Positions 25,438-34,945 of a stretch of 64,000 nucleotides of DNA are shown here, in pieces. Where the stretch lies: the NCBI RefSeq assembly GCF_024972735.1, contig NZ_CP087723.1, positions 496,001-560,000 on the forward strand. The letters are read 5' to 3'. How positions within the stretch are numbered: position 1 is the first letter of the stretch; the number at the start of each line of letters is the position of its first letter. The position numbers and the translations under genes were made by a program. The notes beneath the pieces are model-generated. The model saw only the letters and a list, made by a program, of their open reading frames with translations. It ran no database searches and was not told the origin of the DNA. This DNA is from Halalkaliarchaeum sp. AArc-CO. Lineage in GTDB: Archaea > Halobacteriota > Halobacteria > Halobacteriales > Haloferacaceae.

Positions 25438-27237
25438 GTGTTTAGCTTTCCCGTCATACCGCTGCTGTTTGCTTCGGTCATCGTCGGGATGACCGCGGCG
25501 CTTTTGGCCTGGCGCGAGCGGTACGAACCGGGATCGATTCCGTTGTTCGTGCTGCTCGTCGGCCAGATCTGGTGGTCTGTCTCGCTTCTCTTTCAGTTGC
25601 AGGCAACGACGGTGTCGGCGAAAGCGTTCTGGGTGAATATGTCGTGGGTCGGCGTCGTCGCGATTCCCGTCGCGTGGCTGTTTTTCGCCCTCGAATACAC
25701 CGGACGGGACCAGTACGTTCGCACGCGTTACGTCGGATTGGTGTCCGTCGTACCGCTCGCGACGGTCTGGCTGGCCATGACCAGTCAGTTCCACGATCTC
25801 CTGTATCTGGAGATGACACTCGTCGAATCGGCGGGAACAGTGCGGATCAACTACGTCGCCGGGCCCTGGTACTGGATAATTGCGGGCTACACGTACTTTC
25901 TGGGCGTGCTCGGGAGCATCCCCCTCCTCGAACTCGTCTGGAGCGAAACGACCGAGTTCCGCGGACAGAGTAGTGCCGTGCTGATCGGGACCGTGGTTCC
26001 ATGGCTGACTAGCGTCCTGTACGTGGCCGGCGTTCTCCCGACCGGCGGCGTCGATCCGACGCCGATTGCCTTCGCCGTCTCCGGGGTAGCGTATCTCGGC
26101 GGACTCACTCGGTTCCGGTTGTTCGGAACCAACCCGTCGCCGAACCGCCACGCGCCGGAGTTGCTGTTCGAGGAAATGTCACAGGGTGCCGTCGTCGTCG
26201 ACAGCAACGATTACGTCGTGGAGCTCAACGAGGAGGCTGCACGGATTCTCGGAGTGGAGCGATCGGCGGCGGCTGGGGGGTCGGGAACCGAGATCGTCCC
26301 GGAGTATCACAGGCTACCGGAGGACGGAGAGCTGTCAGGATATCTGACCATCGAACGTGACGACGGGACTCGGAAGTACGACGTCACAGTAAGCGAGATA
26401 ACCAACGCCTACGATCGAGTCATCGGTCGGGTGATCTCGCTGCACGACGTCACCGACTACCTCCGCCAGCAGCAGCGGCTGGAGGTACTCAACCGCGTGT
26501 TGCGCCACAACATCCGGACGGAGACGAACGTCATCGCCGGCTACGCCGGCCTGCTCACCGACGAACACGATTCCAAGGAAGCACGAGTCATTGAACGGCG
26601 CGCTGATCGACTCGAGGAAATCGGCGAGAAGGGTCGGGAGATCCTGGAACTGTTCGAGAACGGCGAAAAGGCGGATCCGGTGCCGGTGGAGGGCCTCCTC
26701 GAGGAGTGTCTGGCCGAGGTGAGGGAGGCACATCCGCACGTCACTATCGAGGTCGACGGATCGGCAGACGGTGCCTTCGTCTCGGGCGTCCTGGAGGTCG
26801 TCTGTAAGAACCTCCTCGAGAACGCCGCGGAGCACAACCTCAGCGACGATCCGTGGGCAGAAATCACCGTCGGGCGTGACGGCGACCACGTCATGGTCAC
26901 GGTCGCGGATAACGGTCCCGGGATCGACGAGTACGAACGCAAGGTGCTCGAGCGGGGAACCGAAACCAAACTGGAGCACGGCAGTGGTCTCGGCCTGTGG
27001 CTGGTCAAGTGGGGGACCGAGATCGCCGGGGGCCGCGTCGAGTTCGCGGAGAACGAGCCTACCGGGGCGATCGTGACCGTCGAAGTCCCCGCCGAACCGG
27101 CGCCGGAACCGGATCGCCTCTCCCGGTTCCCGGCCCGAGCGCTGGAGGGGACCGCTGCCTCCGGGATCACCTCGACACAGTCGCTTTTCGGCTCCGCAAG
27201 CGGTCGGAGGCGGTCGACCCGATCGCGGAATTCCTGA
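25438..27237 (+). CDS. Sensor histidine kinase with N-terminal 7TM sensor and PAS domain
   Basis: A 599-residue membrane sensor kinase. Residues 1-225 form seven hydrophobic segments of the HisKA-7TM (16TM-like) sensor type. A PAS-like domain follows (about 240-340, starting LLFEEMSQGAVVVDSNDYVV). The dimerisation/phosphoacceptor region has H357 in RVLRHNIRTE, and the ATPase domain has NLLENAAEHN, DNGPGI and GSGLGLWLV. A basic, Ser/Arg-rich tail of about 45 residues ends the protein. GTG at 25438 is the first possible start after an in-frame stop at 25408. No response regulator is adjacent, as is common in haloarchaea, so partner and signal are unknown. Confidence 0.9.
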   Translation: MFSFPVIPLLFASVIVGMTAALLAWRERYEPGSIPLFVLLVGQIWWSVSLLFQLQATTVSAKAFWVNMSWVGVVAIPVAWLFFALEYTGRDQYVRTRYVGLVSVVPLATVWLAMTSQFHDLLYLEMTLVESAGTVRINYVAGPWYWIIAGYTYFLGVLGSIPLLELVWSETTEFRGQSSAVLIGTVVPWLTSVLYVAGVLPTGGVDPTPIAFAVSGVAYLGGLTRFRLFGTNPSPNRHAPELLFEEMSQGAVVVDSNDYVVELNEEAARILGVERSAAAGGSGTEIVPEYHRLPEDGELSGYLTIERDDGTRKYDVTVSEITNAYDRVIGRVISLHDVTDYLRQQQRLEVLNRVLRHNIRTETNVIAGYAGLLTDEHDSKEARVIERRADRLEEIGEKGREILELFENGEKADPVPVEGLLEECLAEVREAHPHVTIEVDGSADGAFVSGVLEVVCKNLLENAAEHNLSDDPWAEITVGRDGDHVMVTVADNGPGIDEYERKVLERGTETKLEHGSGLGLWLVKWGTEIAGGRVEFAENEPTGAIVTVEVPAEPAPEPDRLSRFPARALEGTAASGITSTQSLFGSASGRRRSTRSRNS

Positions 27238-27324
27238 AAAGGAGAGGTCCGTACGATCGGGTGCAGCGATCAAGCGCTCGATCGATCCCGAGCGATTGAA
27301 ACCGCCTCTCGGCCAACGGAGCGT

Positions 27325-28299
27325 ATGGACGACGACGACACCCGCGAACACGTCGTGCCCGGGTCCGACGAGGAACCCGACACGCCGGACGTTCGCGGTT
27401 ACGACTTCCGCGGCGAGTTCGACCTCGGGGCACTGCTCGACGCGTACGCCACGACGGGCTTCCAGGCGACCCATCTGGCGGAGGCAGTCGACATCGCAGA
27501 ACGGATGCAGGAGGTAGACGCGACCGTCTACCTCACGTTCACCTCCAACATCGTCTCCTCGGGCCTCCGGGAGACGGTGGCAGCGCTGGTCCGCGAGGGG
27601 TACGTCGACGTGATCATCACTACCTCTGGATCGCTCGCCGAGGACGTCATCAAGACCGCGAAACCGTTCAAGATGGGCGAGTGGGACGCAGACGAGGCGG
27701 CGCTTCGGGAACGGGGAATCAACCGGCTCGGGAACATCTACGTTCCCTCGGACCGGTACGTCTGGCTCGAGGAGTATCTCTACGACTTCTTCGACGACTT
27801 CTTCGCCGAGGAATCGACCAGGACGCCGACGGCGTTCGCCCGCGAGCTCGGGGAGACGCTCGACGACGAGGATTCGGTGCTCAAGCAGGCTGCCGCCAAC
27901 GACGTCCCGGTGTACTGTCCGGCCCTCACCGACTCGGAGATCGGGAACTTCCTGTACTACTATCGACAGGGGCACGAGGACGACGTCGACATCGCGATCA
28001 TGGACGACTACGACTCCCTGATCGAGGACGGAATGCTCGCGGACACGACGGGCCTGATCGCGGTAGGCGGCGGCGTCCCGAAACACCACGCGATCATGAC
28101 CAACCTGTTCCGGGGTGGGGCCGACTACGTCGTTTACATCTCGACGGGGATGGAGGGAGACGGTTCGCTTTCGGGTGCGACGCCCGAGGAGGCGGTCTCG
28201 TGGGGGAAGATCAAGGAAAACGAGACCAACTACACGCAGGTTGAGGCGGAGGCGACGCTCGTGTTCCCGCTTCTGGTTGCCGCCGCCTTCGAGATGTAA
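27325..28299 (+). CDS. dys: Deoxyhypusine synthase
   Basis: A 324-residue enzyme that makes the deoxyhypusine (or in archaea with agmatine a related) modification on the lysine of aIF5A, which translation needs. NAD- and spermidine-site motifs are present: TFTSNIVSSGLRE, ITTSGSLAEDVIK, CPALTDSEIG and GLIAVGGGVPKHH. The catalytic lysine is K295 in SWGKIKENETN. The N-terminal extension of about 20 acidic residues is usual in haloarchaea. The gene stands alone, with a weak TATA-like gattgaaacc about 30 bases before the ATG. Confidence 0.93.
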   Translation: MDDDDTREHVVPGSDEEPDTPDVRGYDFRGEFDLGALLDAYATTGFQATHLAEAVDIAERMQEVDATVYLTFTSNIVSSGLRETVAALVREGYVDVIITTSGSLAEDVIKTAKPFKMGEWDADEAALRERGINRLGNIYVPSDRYVWLEEYLYDFFDDFFAEESTRTPTAFARELGETLDDEDSVLKQAAANDVPVYCPALTDSEIGNFLYYYRQGHEDDVDIAIMDDYDSLIEDGMLADTTGLIAVGGGVPKHHAIMTNLFRGGADYVVYISTGMEGDGSLSGATPEEAVSWGKIKENETNYTQVEAEATLVFPLLVAAAFEM

Positions 28300-28309
28300 A
28301 ATTCCACAA

Positions 28310-28363
28310 TATTTTTTACGAATCGCAACCATACCACCAGTTGACTTCGGAGGTGACTGAAAC
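28310..28363 (+). promoter_or_regulatory. Promoter and Shine-Dalgarno site of hsp20
   Basis: aatattttttacg at 28308-28320 is a strong TATA-like element. A clear Shine-Dalgarno ggaggtga lies at 28349-28356, 7 bases before the ATG. Most genes in this window lack such a site, so this mRNA has a leader and a strong ribosome site, fitting an inducible heat-shock gene. Confidence 0.6.
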
Positions 28364-28735
28364 ATGGCACTTCCGACCAACGCACCCAGTTCCTGGCTGC
28401 AAGGTACCGACTTCCCGAGTAGACTGTTCGAGACCGGCAGCGACGACTACGAACTGTACGAGGAGGACGGCGAGTTCGTGTTGACCGTCGAGATGCCCGG
28501 GTTCGACCCCGAGGAGATCACCGCCTCGTGGGACGACGGGATGTTGAACATCTCCGCCGAACACGAGGACGACGATCGCGGTCGCCGGAAGACCTATCAC
28601 CGACGGTTCCGGTTCCCGAAGACCGTCCAGGACGAGGAGATCCACGCCAGCTACAACAACGGCATCCTCGAGGTGCGTCTTCCTGTCGAAACCGGCGCGA
28701 CGGTCCAGGGCCGGGAGATCGAGATCGAGAGCTGA
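28364..28735 (+). CDS. Small heat-shock protein, Hsp20/alpha-crystallin family
   Basis: A 123-residue chaperone that holds unfolding proteins in large oligomers. The alpha-crystallin domain spans about 28-115: YEEDGEFVLTVEMPGFDPEE opens it, then DDGMLNISAEHE, and the end motif ASYNNGILEVRLP near 95-108. The C-terminal I-x-I/V-type anchor appears as REIEIES. The length is short but normal for archaeal Hsp20. It converges with the Mrp operon. Confidence 0.93.
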   Translation: MALPTNAPSSWLQGTDFPSRLFETGSDDYELYEEDGEFVLTVEMPGFDPEEITASWDDGMLNISAEHEDDDRGRRKTYHRRFRFPKTVQDEEIHASYNNGILEVRLPVETGATVQGREIEIES

Positions 28736-28779
28736 CGGACGCACAGCCCCGGAATCTCCATTTTCGAACCGGTTGTAAC

Positions 28780-30573
28780 TCACAACAGCAGCGCCGCCAG
28801 CGCCGCCGCCGTAAGCAGCGTGAGGAAGATCACGCTCCGGCCGATGTCGGCCCGCAGGTAGACGTCCTCGCCCTCGGAAATCCCGGCGACGCGCCGGACT
28901 GCCGCCTCCGGATGCGTGCCGACCTGCTTCAGCGTCGCAGCCGCGTCCATCACCAGTCGGTCGACGGCCGCCCACAGTTCGGTGACGCCCCAGACGAAGC
29001 CCCGGCCGGTGTAAAACACCGCCGGATTGATCACTCGCTCCATGTCCGGCAGGTGCGAGATCCGGGCGAGCGGCCCCTTCAGCGTGAAGAAGCCGACGAA
29101 GCCGGCCACGAGCAGCGCGAACCCTTCGATCAGGTGGCCCGTGCTGTACGGCGAGGTGTCCCAGGTCTCGGCGAACGGCAGCAGCTCGAACAGCGAGCCG
29201 TAGAAGATCCCGAAGTAGACACACAGGCCGGCGACTGCAACCATCCCGACTGTCTGGCCGACAGTCGAATCCTTCGGACGGATCTCCGGCGCGTTGTGGA
29301 AGAAGATGTACCAGCCGAGCTTGATGAAGGACATGAACGTGCCGACGCCGCCGACGATCAGCAGCCACCACAGCAGGTCCTCACCCAGGAACAGCGGTAC
29401 GTTGCTCACCTCGTGGGCGGCGTCGATCACCATCCCTTTCGAAATAAAGCCAGTGAATCCGGGGACTGCGGTAATCGATGCGGCCCCGATCACGTAGACG
29501 ACGAAGGTGACGGGCATCACCTTCCAGAGCCCGCCGAGCTTCCGGATGTCGTTGATCCCGGTCCGGTAGATCACGACGCCGACGGCCATGAACAGCAGGC
29601 TCTTGTACAGCACGTTGTTGAACGCGTGTGCCATCCCGCCGGCGACCGCGAAGTTGCCGAGATCGCCGCCGAGCGACGCGAGGCCGATTCCCGCGAGCAT
29701 GTACCCAACCTGGGCCTGGATGTGATACGAGAGCAGCCGCCGGGGGTCGTACTGCAGCAGCGCGAAGAAGACCCCGTAGACGGCCATCGCACCGCCGAGA
29801 TACGCAAGCCAGAGGCCGCCCTCCGGGAACGCCCGGTACATGGCGTAGACGGCGGTCTTGGTGGTGAACACCGACAGGAACACCGACGCCGCGACGTGGG
29901 GCCGCGGATAGGTGTCGGGCAGCCAGGTGTGCAGCCCGATGAACGCGCAGTTGACGCCGATCCCCAGCGCCGCCAAAAGCGTCGGCAGCGCCGCGACCGA
30001 CGGCAGCGTCCCGAGGCTCCCCGCGATTCCGGTGCTGGCCTCGAAGAGGAACGACCCCACCCGGGCGTAATGGAGCGTCACCGCGCCCAGGAGGAGCGTG
30101 CCGCCGATCCCGTGGGCGATGGCGTAGCGGTAACCCGCCCGGACGGCCTCGCCGCCGTAGTGCCACACCAGAAGCGTCGACGTGACGGCCATCAGTTCCC
30201 AGAAGAACACCAGGGTGAGCCAGTCGCCGGCGAACACCATCCCCAGTGTACTGGAGACGTACGCGAGTGCAAAGCCTGTCTGGACGCGCGCGGCGTCGCT
30301 GCCCCACGAGTACGCGACGGCGGCAGCCGCGAGGAAGCCGATCACCACCCCGTACAGCCGCGTGAACTGGTCGACGAAGATCGGTACCGTTTCGAAGCCC
30401 AGGAACTGCACGGTCGCAGGGGTCGTCGCCGGCATCACGAGCGACTGTCCGAGCACGAACAGCGCGGCGAGCATTCCGACCGCGTGGCCGGCGTGACGCG
30501 GCAACACGACCGCAAGCACGGCGGCGATCGCGACCGGAAGGAACGGCGGGATCGCGGCGAGTAGCTCGTTCAT
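28780..30573 (-). CDS. mnhD: Mrp antiporter subunit D-like (third NuoL/M/N-type protein)
   Basis: A 597-residue membrane protein of the NADH-quinone oxidoreductase/Mrp antiporter family, with about 14 hydrophobic segments. Conserved elements: the lysine/glutamate helix FFWELMAVTSTLLVWHY, FIGLHTWLPDTYPRPHVAA near residue 215, and AHAFNNVLYKSLLFMAVG near 315. The C-terminal 100 residues include a soluble loop (MERVINPAVFYTGRGFVW) and a last anchor helix. It is the last gene of the operon and overlaps the preceding gene by 4 bases. It should conduct protons across the membrane as one of three such subunits. Confidence 0.85.
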   Translation of the reverse strand: MNELLAAIPPFLPVAIAAVLAVVLPRHAGHAVGMLAALFVLGQSLVMPATTPATVQFLGFETVPIFVDQFTRLYGVVIGFLAAAAVAYSWGSDAARVQTGFALAYVSSTLGMVFAGDWLTLVFFWELMAVTSTLLVWHYGGEAVRAGYRYAIAHGIGGTLLLGAVTLHYARVGSFLFEASTGIAGSLGTLPSVAALPTLLAALGIGVNCAFIGLHTWLPDTYPRPHVAASVFLSVFTTKTAVYAMYRAFPEGGLWLAYLGGAMAVYGVFFALLQYDPRRLLSYHIQAQVGYMLAGIGLASLGGDLGNFAVAGGMAHAFNNVLYKSLLFMAVGVVIYRTGINDIRKLGGLWKVMPVTFVVYVIGAASITAVPGFTGFISKGMVIDAAHEVSNVPLFLGEDLLWWLLIVGGVGTFMSFIKLGWYIFFHNAPEIRPKDSTVGQTVGMVAVAGLCVYFGIFYGSLFELLPFAETWDTSPYSTGHLIEGFALLVAGFVGFFTLKGPLARISHLPDMERVINPAVFYTGRGFVWGVTELWAAVDRLVMDAAATLKQVGTHPEAAVRRVAGISEGEDVYLRADIGRSVIFLTLLTAAALAALLL

Positions 30574-32444
30574 GGCATCACCCCCGCGTTCTCGACGATG
30601 AGTTCGATGAGCCCGAGGAACACCATCCGGTAGGGGACGATCCCGAGCAGCACCGCACCCAGCGCGGCCGCCAGGATCGGCCCGAGCATGAACCAGGTCG
30701 TCTCACGACCCGCAAGCGCCTCGCGGGCCGAGAGCCGCCGCCAGCCGCCCGTCGGCGGGCCGCCGTGGTGGTGATCGTCGTGGTCCTCTGTGTCGTGGTG
30801 ATCGTCGTGATCGATTCCACGTTCGTCGTGATCGTCTTCGAGGTGATCGCTCGGATACTGGTCGACGGCATAGTCGCCGGTGTCGACGGTTGGGGCGGGC
30901 TCCGAGTAGTCCCGGTCGCCCGGCGAGAAGTCCGGCTGGATCACGCCGTCGTCCCCTTCGGCGTCGGGAATGTCGACGTCGTCGTCCTCGGCGGTCCCCT
31001 CGCCGTCCTCCGGGGGACGGCCGCCGTCGGTCGCCGCCAGTAGGGAGCGACGCTCGCCGCCCATGGGGGCATCGACCAGCGGTTTTGCGTCGTGGTCGTC
31101 CTCCGCCTCGAAGAAGGCGGTGTAGACGACCGGCCAGAAGTAGACGACGTTGAGCACGCCGGAGACGAGCAGGGCGCCCGCAAGGTACAGGAACACCCCG
31201 CCGAGTTCCGCCGCGCCGATGAGCATGTAGTACTTCGAGACGAAGCCGGCCAAAAGCGGCATCCCCGCCATCCCCGCAGCCGTCACCGCGAAGGCTCCAA
31301 GCGTCACCGGCATCCGCTTCCCGATGCCGGCCATCTGGGAGATGTAATCCGTGTGGGTCTCGACGTGGATCGCCCCCGCACAGAAGAACAGGGTGAGTTT
31401 CATGAACGCGTGGGCGGGGATGTGCAACAGCGCGCCGATCAGCCCGTACCAGCCGAACAGCCCCAGCCCGAGCACGATGTACGACAGCTGTGACACCGTC
31501 GAGTAGGCGAGCCGCTGTTTGAGGTGGTCCTTCCGGATCGCGATCAGCGACGCCGCCGTCAGCGTGAACGCCGCCAGCACCGACAGCGCCAGTCCCATCC
31601 CGAGATCGAACGCAAGCTCCGGGCCGAAGACGTCCAGCGTCACGCGTGCGACGCCGAACGCGCCGGATTTGACGACCGCCACCGCGTGCAACAGCCCCGA
31701 CACCGGAGTCGGCGCGACCATCGCCTCGGGAAGCCACTGGTGGAGCGGCATCAGGCCGGCCTTCACGCCGAACCCGACCGCCAGCAGCACGAACGTCAGC
31801 TTCGCGAGCCACGGATCGGCGGCGGCGACCTCCGCGAGCATCGGGATCCCGCCGGCGGTGAAGTCGGTCGTGCCGGTGAGCCAGAACGTCAGCACCGTCC
31901 CGGCGAGCACGAGTACGCCCCCGCCGAAGAACGTGTAGGCGATGTACTTCCGACCGGCCGACCGGGCGCGGTCGTCCTCGTCGTGGGCGACCAGCGGGTA
32001 CGTCGCCACCGACAGCAGTTCGTAGAAGACGAAGATCGTCACGAGGTTCGACGCGAACGCGATCCCCATCGTCGCCGACAGCGAGACGGCGAACGAGGCG
32101 AAGTACCGCGTCTGTCCGTGTTCGTCGAGCCCGCGCATGTAGCCGATGCTGTACAGCGACGTGATGATCCACAGGCCGCTGGCGAGGAACGCGAACAGCA
32201 TCCCCAGCGGATCCGCACGGAGCGCGAACTCGACGCCGGGGACGAACGTCCCGAACGACCAGACGAACGTCGTGCCCGCGAGGACGGCCGGCAGCATGCT
32301 CGCGACGATGCCGAACTTCGCGAGCGCCGTGAGCATCGTCGCACCCTCGCGGTAGTTCGGTCGGCGGTGCAGCGCCACGATGGCGGCCGTGCCGACGAGC
32401 GAGACCAGAACCGCAGCCAGTGGTCGGTAGTCGAATACCTCCAT
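30570..32444 (-). CDS. mnhD: Mrp antiporter subunit D-like (second), with His/Asp-rich insertion
   Basis: A 624-residue antiporter subunit with about 14 membrane segments. Family elements are FVFYELLSVATYPLVAH, MPLHQWLPEAMVAPTPVSG and AHAFMKLTLFFCAGAI. Between the penultimate and last helices (about residues 455-575) lies a long acidic soluble loop. Its part at about 530-560 is histidine-rich: DHDDHHDTEDHDDHHHGG is the densest piece, with nine histidines in about 30 residues. Such a loop could bind zinc, nickel or another metal, or buffer protons; this is inference. It overlaps neighbours on both sides. Confidence 0.85.
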   Translation of the reverse strand: MEVFDYRPLAAVLVSLVGTAAIVALHRRPNYREGATMLTALAKFGIVASMLPAVLAGTTFVWSFGTFVPGVEFALRADPLGMLFAFLASGLWIITSLYSIGYMRGLDEHGQTRYFASFAVSLSATMGIAFASNLVTIFVFYELLSVATYPLVAHDEDDRARSAGRKYIAYTFFGGGVLVLAGTVLTFWLTGTTDFTAGGIPMLAEVAAADPWLAKLTFVLLAVGFGVKAGLMPLHQWLPEAMVAPTPVSGLLHAVAVVKSGAFGVARVTLDVFGPELAFDLGMGLALSVLAAFTLTAASLIAIRKDHLKQRLAYSTVSQLSYIVLGLGLFGWYGLIGALLHIPAHAFMKLTLFFCAGAIHVETHTDYISQMAGIGKRMPVTLGAFAVTAAGMAGMPLLAGFVSKYYMLIGAAELGGVFLYLAGALLVSGVLNVVYFWPVVYTAFFEAEDDHDAKPLVDAPMGGERRSLLAATDGGRPPEDGEGTAEDDDVDIPDAEGDDGVIQPDFSPGDRDYSEPAPTVDTGDYAVDQYPSDHLEDDHDERGIDHDDHHDTEDHDDHHHGGPPTGGWRRLSAREALAGRETTWFMLGPILAAALGAVLLGIVPYRMVFLGLIELIVENAGVMP

Positions 32445-34036
32445 TACAGAACCCTCCCGACGAACGGGTCGATCAGCGACTCGAAGACGCTACTCCCGAA
32501 GCCGAGCGCGACAACCCCGACCGCGGCCAGGACGACAAGCAGGACCATCACGGCGGAGACGCCAGCGCGCCGGCTCACCGGGACCGGAACCGCCGGCGGG
32601 ACGTGCTCGTCGTGTCCGCCCTCGGGGGCGGGATCCGAACCGTCCCCTTCGGCGTGGGAACCGCCGTCGGTCGCCGGCCTCCCCGACCCGATCGGGTCGA
32701 CCCCGCCGAGGTGTTCGACGCCGGCCGGGGTGAAGTAGAACTTCTCGAGCAGCCGGGCGACGTACGCCAGGGTCAAAAGCGTCGACAGGAAGACGACGCC
32801 GGCAACGAGCCAGTGTCCCCCCTTGATCGCCCCCAGTGCGATGTACCACTTGCCGAGGAAGCCGATCGACGGCGGGATCCCCACGAGCGCAAGCCCCAGC
32901 ACGGAGATCGCCCCGGCCGTGTACGGGGCCCTGGCGGAGAGGCCTGCGTACTCGCGAAGGGTCCGGACGCCGTAGGCCGCCGCGAGCACGCCGGCACCCA
33001 TGAACAGCGCCCCCTTCATCAGGCCGTGGCCCACGAGGTGGATGATCGCCCCCGTGAGGGCGGTGTCGTTCGCGATCAGCACCGCAGCGGCGATCATCCC
33101 GAACTGGGCGACCGACGAGTACGCGAGCATCCGTTTGATCTCGGACTGGGAGACCGCAAGCACCGACCCTGCGAGAATGCTCACTGTCGCCAGGAACAAC
33201 ACGCCGTCGGTGATCGCGGGGTTGGCCGCGAGGAAGTCGACGGTGAACACCGTGTACACGACCCGGATCAAAGCGTAGGCGGCGACCGTCGACACCAGCG
33301 CCGAGATCAGCGCGCTCACGCTGTCTGGGGCGTGCTGGTAGGCGTCCGGCTGCCAGGTGTGGACCGGGAACAGCGCGATCTTGATCGCGAAACCCGCGAC
33401 GATGAACCCGAACGCCGCCTGCACCAGCGTGTCGGTGTAGCCGACGTCGGCAAGCGCCGTCTGCAGGTCGATCATGTTCAGCGTCCCGGTCGCGAGGAAG
33501 GCGTAGCCGACGCCGATGAGGTACAGCGACGCGCCGACCGTCCCGATGAACAGGTACTTGAGCGCGGCGTAGGCGGCCTCGCCCGAACGGTCGGCTGCGA
33601 CGAGCGCGTACGTCGTCAGCCCGACAATTTCTAGGAACACGAACATGTTGAACAGGTCGCCCGTCAGCGAGACGCCCATCAGGCCGCCGACCAGGAGGAG
33701 GTAGCCGCTGTAGAACGGGTTCCCCCGCGGGCCGGCGGTTCGGGCGTACAGCACGACCGCGAACGACACCAGCGCGACGAGGAGTACGACCAGCGTCGAC
33801 AGTTCGTCGCCGACGAGTTCGATCCCGATCGGCCGAGGGAACCCGCCGAGTTCGTGGTACAGCGGACCGTCGGTGAACACCTCGCGGGCAGCACCGCCGG
33901 CGACGACGAGAACGACGAGCGTCGTTGCTGCAGCGACCGGCCAGCCGACGTTCTCGAACCGGAGGCCGAACGCGAGCGGGAGCACCGCGGCCAGGATCGG
34001 GATCGCGACCAGCAGTGGGAGCAACACGTCAGTCAT
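32444..34036 (-). CDS. mnhD: Mrp antiporter subunit D-like (first)
   Basis: A 530-residue proton-channel subunit, the closest of the three to standard MrpD. Visible motifs include FVFLEIVGLTTYALVA, FPVHTWQPDAYQHAPDSVSA and SVAQFGMIAAAVL. A soluble Gly/Asp/Pro-rich loop at about 455-495 (with HAEGDGSDPAPEGGHDEHV) precedes the last helix, a milder version of the insertion in the next gene. Its start overlaps mnhC by 8 bases, and its stop shares one base with the start of the next D gene. Confidence 0.88.
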   Translation of the reverse strand: MTDVLLPLLVAIPILAAVLPLAFGLRFENVGWPVAAATTLVVLVVAGGAAREVFTDGPLYHELGGFPRPIGIELVGDELSTLVVLLVALVSFAVVLYARTAGPRGNPFYSGYLLLVGGLMGVSLTGDLFNMFVFLEIVGLTTYALVAADRSGEAAYAALKYLFIGTVGASLYLIGVGYAFLATGTLNMIDLQTALADVGYTDTLVQAAFGFIVAGFAIKIALFPVHTWQPDAYQHAPDSVSALISALVSTVAAYALIRVVYTVFTVDFLAANPAITDGVLFLATVSILAGSVLAVSQSEIKRMLAYSSVAQFGMIAAAVLIANDTALTGAIIHLVGHGLMKGALFMGAGVLAAAYGVRTLREYAGLSARAPYTAGAISVLGLALVGIPPSIGFLGKWYIALGAIKGGHWLVAGVVFLSTLLTLAYVARLLEKFYFTPAGVEHLGGVDPIGSGRPATDGGSHAEGDGSDPAPEGGHDEHVPPAVPVPVSRRAGVSAVMVLLVVLAAVGVVALGFGSSVFESLIDPFVGRVL

Positions 34037-34409
34037 CGTTCACCTCTCCGTTCTCGCGGACGATTTCCCTGAGTACGTCCATCCGGAGCGTTCCGAACTC
34101 CGAGTACACCCGAATGCTGAGCGCGAGCCCGACCGCGGTGAGGCTCACTCCCACGACGATGGCGGTGAGCACGATCACGTGCGGCAGCGGACTAACGTAC
34201 GTCTCGGGTGCGCCGGCGGGGATCACCGGCGAGGTGCCGCCCTGGACGTACGCGGCGACGACGAAAAGCAGGAACACCGCCGTCTGGAACAGGTTCAGCC
34301 CGATCAGCTTCTTGACGATGTTCGGGCTCGCGATCATCATGTACAGTCCGATACAGACCAGCAGTACGAACGCAATGTAGGCGTGTCTCGTCGTGAGCAG
34401 TTCGATCAT
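34029..34409 (-). CDS. mnhC: Mrp antiporter subunit C
   Basis: A 126-residue NuoK-like subunit with three membrane helices. Key stretch: MMIASPNIVKKLIGLNLFQT near residue 24, then a helix ending VAAYVQGG and a third at 80-102. The C-terminal tail (SEFGTLRMDVLREI) is soluble and acidic. It is in the usual place between B and D and overlaps both neighbours. Confidence 0.9.
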   Translation of the reverse strand: MIELLTTRHAYIAFVLLVCIGLYMMIASPNIVKKLIGLNLFQTAVFLLFVVAAYVQGGTSPVIPAGAPETYVSPLPHVIVLTAIVVGVSLTAVGLALSIRVYSEFGTLRMDVLREIVRENGEVNDD

Positions 34410-34945
34410 TCTGCCACCTCCTCGGAGTCGGCAGTTTCTTCGGGGAGTCGTCCCGCGTCGAGTGCGACCGCCGAAAAGCCCGCAGCGAGCGCAAAGAAGA
34501 GGCCGACGAGTACCGACGCGACGATCAGCGCGATTCCGCCGATCTCGACGGTTTCCATCCCCCACTTCGTCATCTCGTTGGGCGGAAGCGCTACGAGTGG
34601 TTCGAGGAGGGGGGCGAGCATCGGGTAATCGAGGAAGTTGCCGCCCAGGGCGACCGTGAGGACGCCGACGCCGCCGAAGATCACGACGCCGACAGCCGCG
34701 AGCCCGACGATGACCGCGTTTTCGAGCCACCGCCTCGTGGCCTCGATGCCGAACGCGAACGCGATCATGTAAACGACAGCCGCCATGATCGCGCCGCCCT
34801 GGAACCCCCCGCCGGGGGACCCGGCGCCGTGGAACGTCACGAACAGCCCGTAGGTGAACACGAACAGTGCGACCACGCGCACGGTCGACATGATCACCTG
34901 GCTCTCCGTATACGGCTGCTGTCTGACTTCGTCGAGGTCGGTCAT
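34406..34945 (-). CDS. mnhB: Mrp antiporter subunit B (MnhB domain)
   Basis: A 179-residue membrane protein. The MnhB signature GLFVTFHGAGSPGGGFQGG is clear near residues 35-55, followed by AAVVYMIAFAFG. Four helices are predicted. The soluble N-terminus (about 20 residues) and acidic C-terminal tail flank them. The start at 34945 is fixed by the ATGA overlap with the upstream DUF4040 gene. Confidence 0.9.
   Translation of the reverse strand: MTDLDEVRQQPYTESQVIMSTVRVVALFVFTYGLFVTFHGAGSPGGGFQGGAIMAAVVYMIAFAFGIEATRRWLENAVIVGLAAVGVVIFGGVGVLTVALGGNFLDYPMLAPLLEPLVALPPNEMTKWGMETVEIGGIALIVASVLVGLFFALAAGFSAVALDAGRLPEETADSEEVAE

Noticed and set aside
28528-28735. Alternative plus-strand frame overlapping hsp20 and extending into the Mrp operon
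   Set aside because: The Hsp20 frame is complete, with a Shine-Dalgarno site and the family C-terminal motif. The alternative frame is antisense to MrpD.
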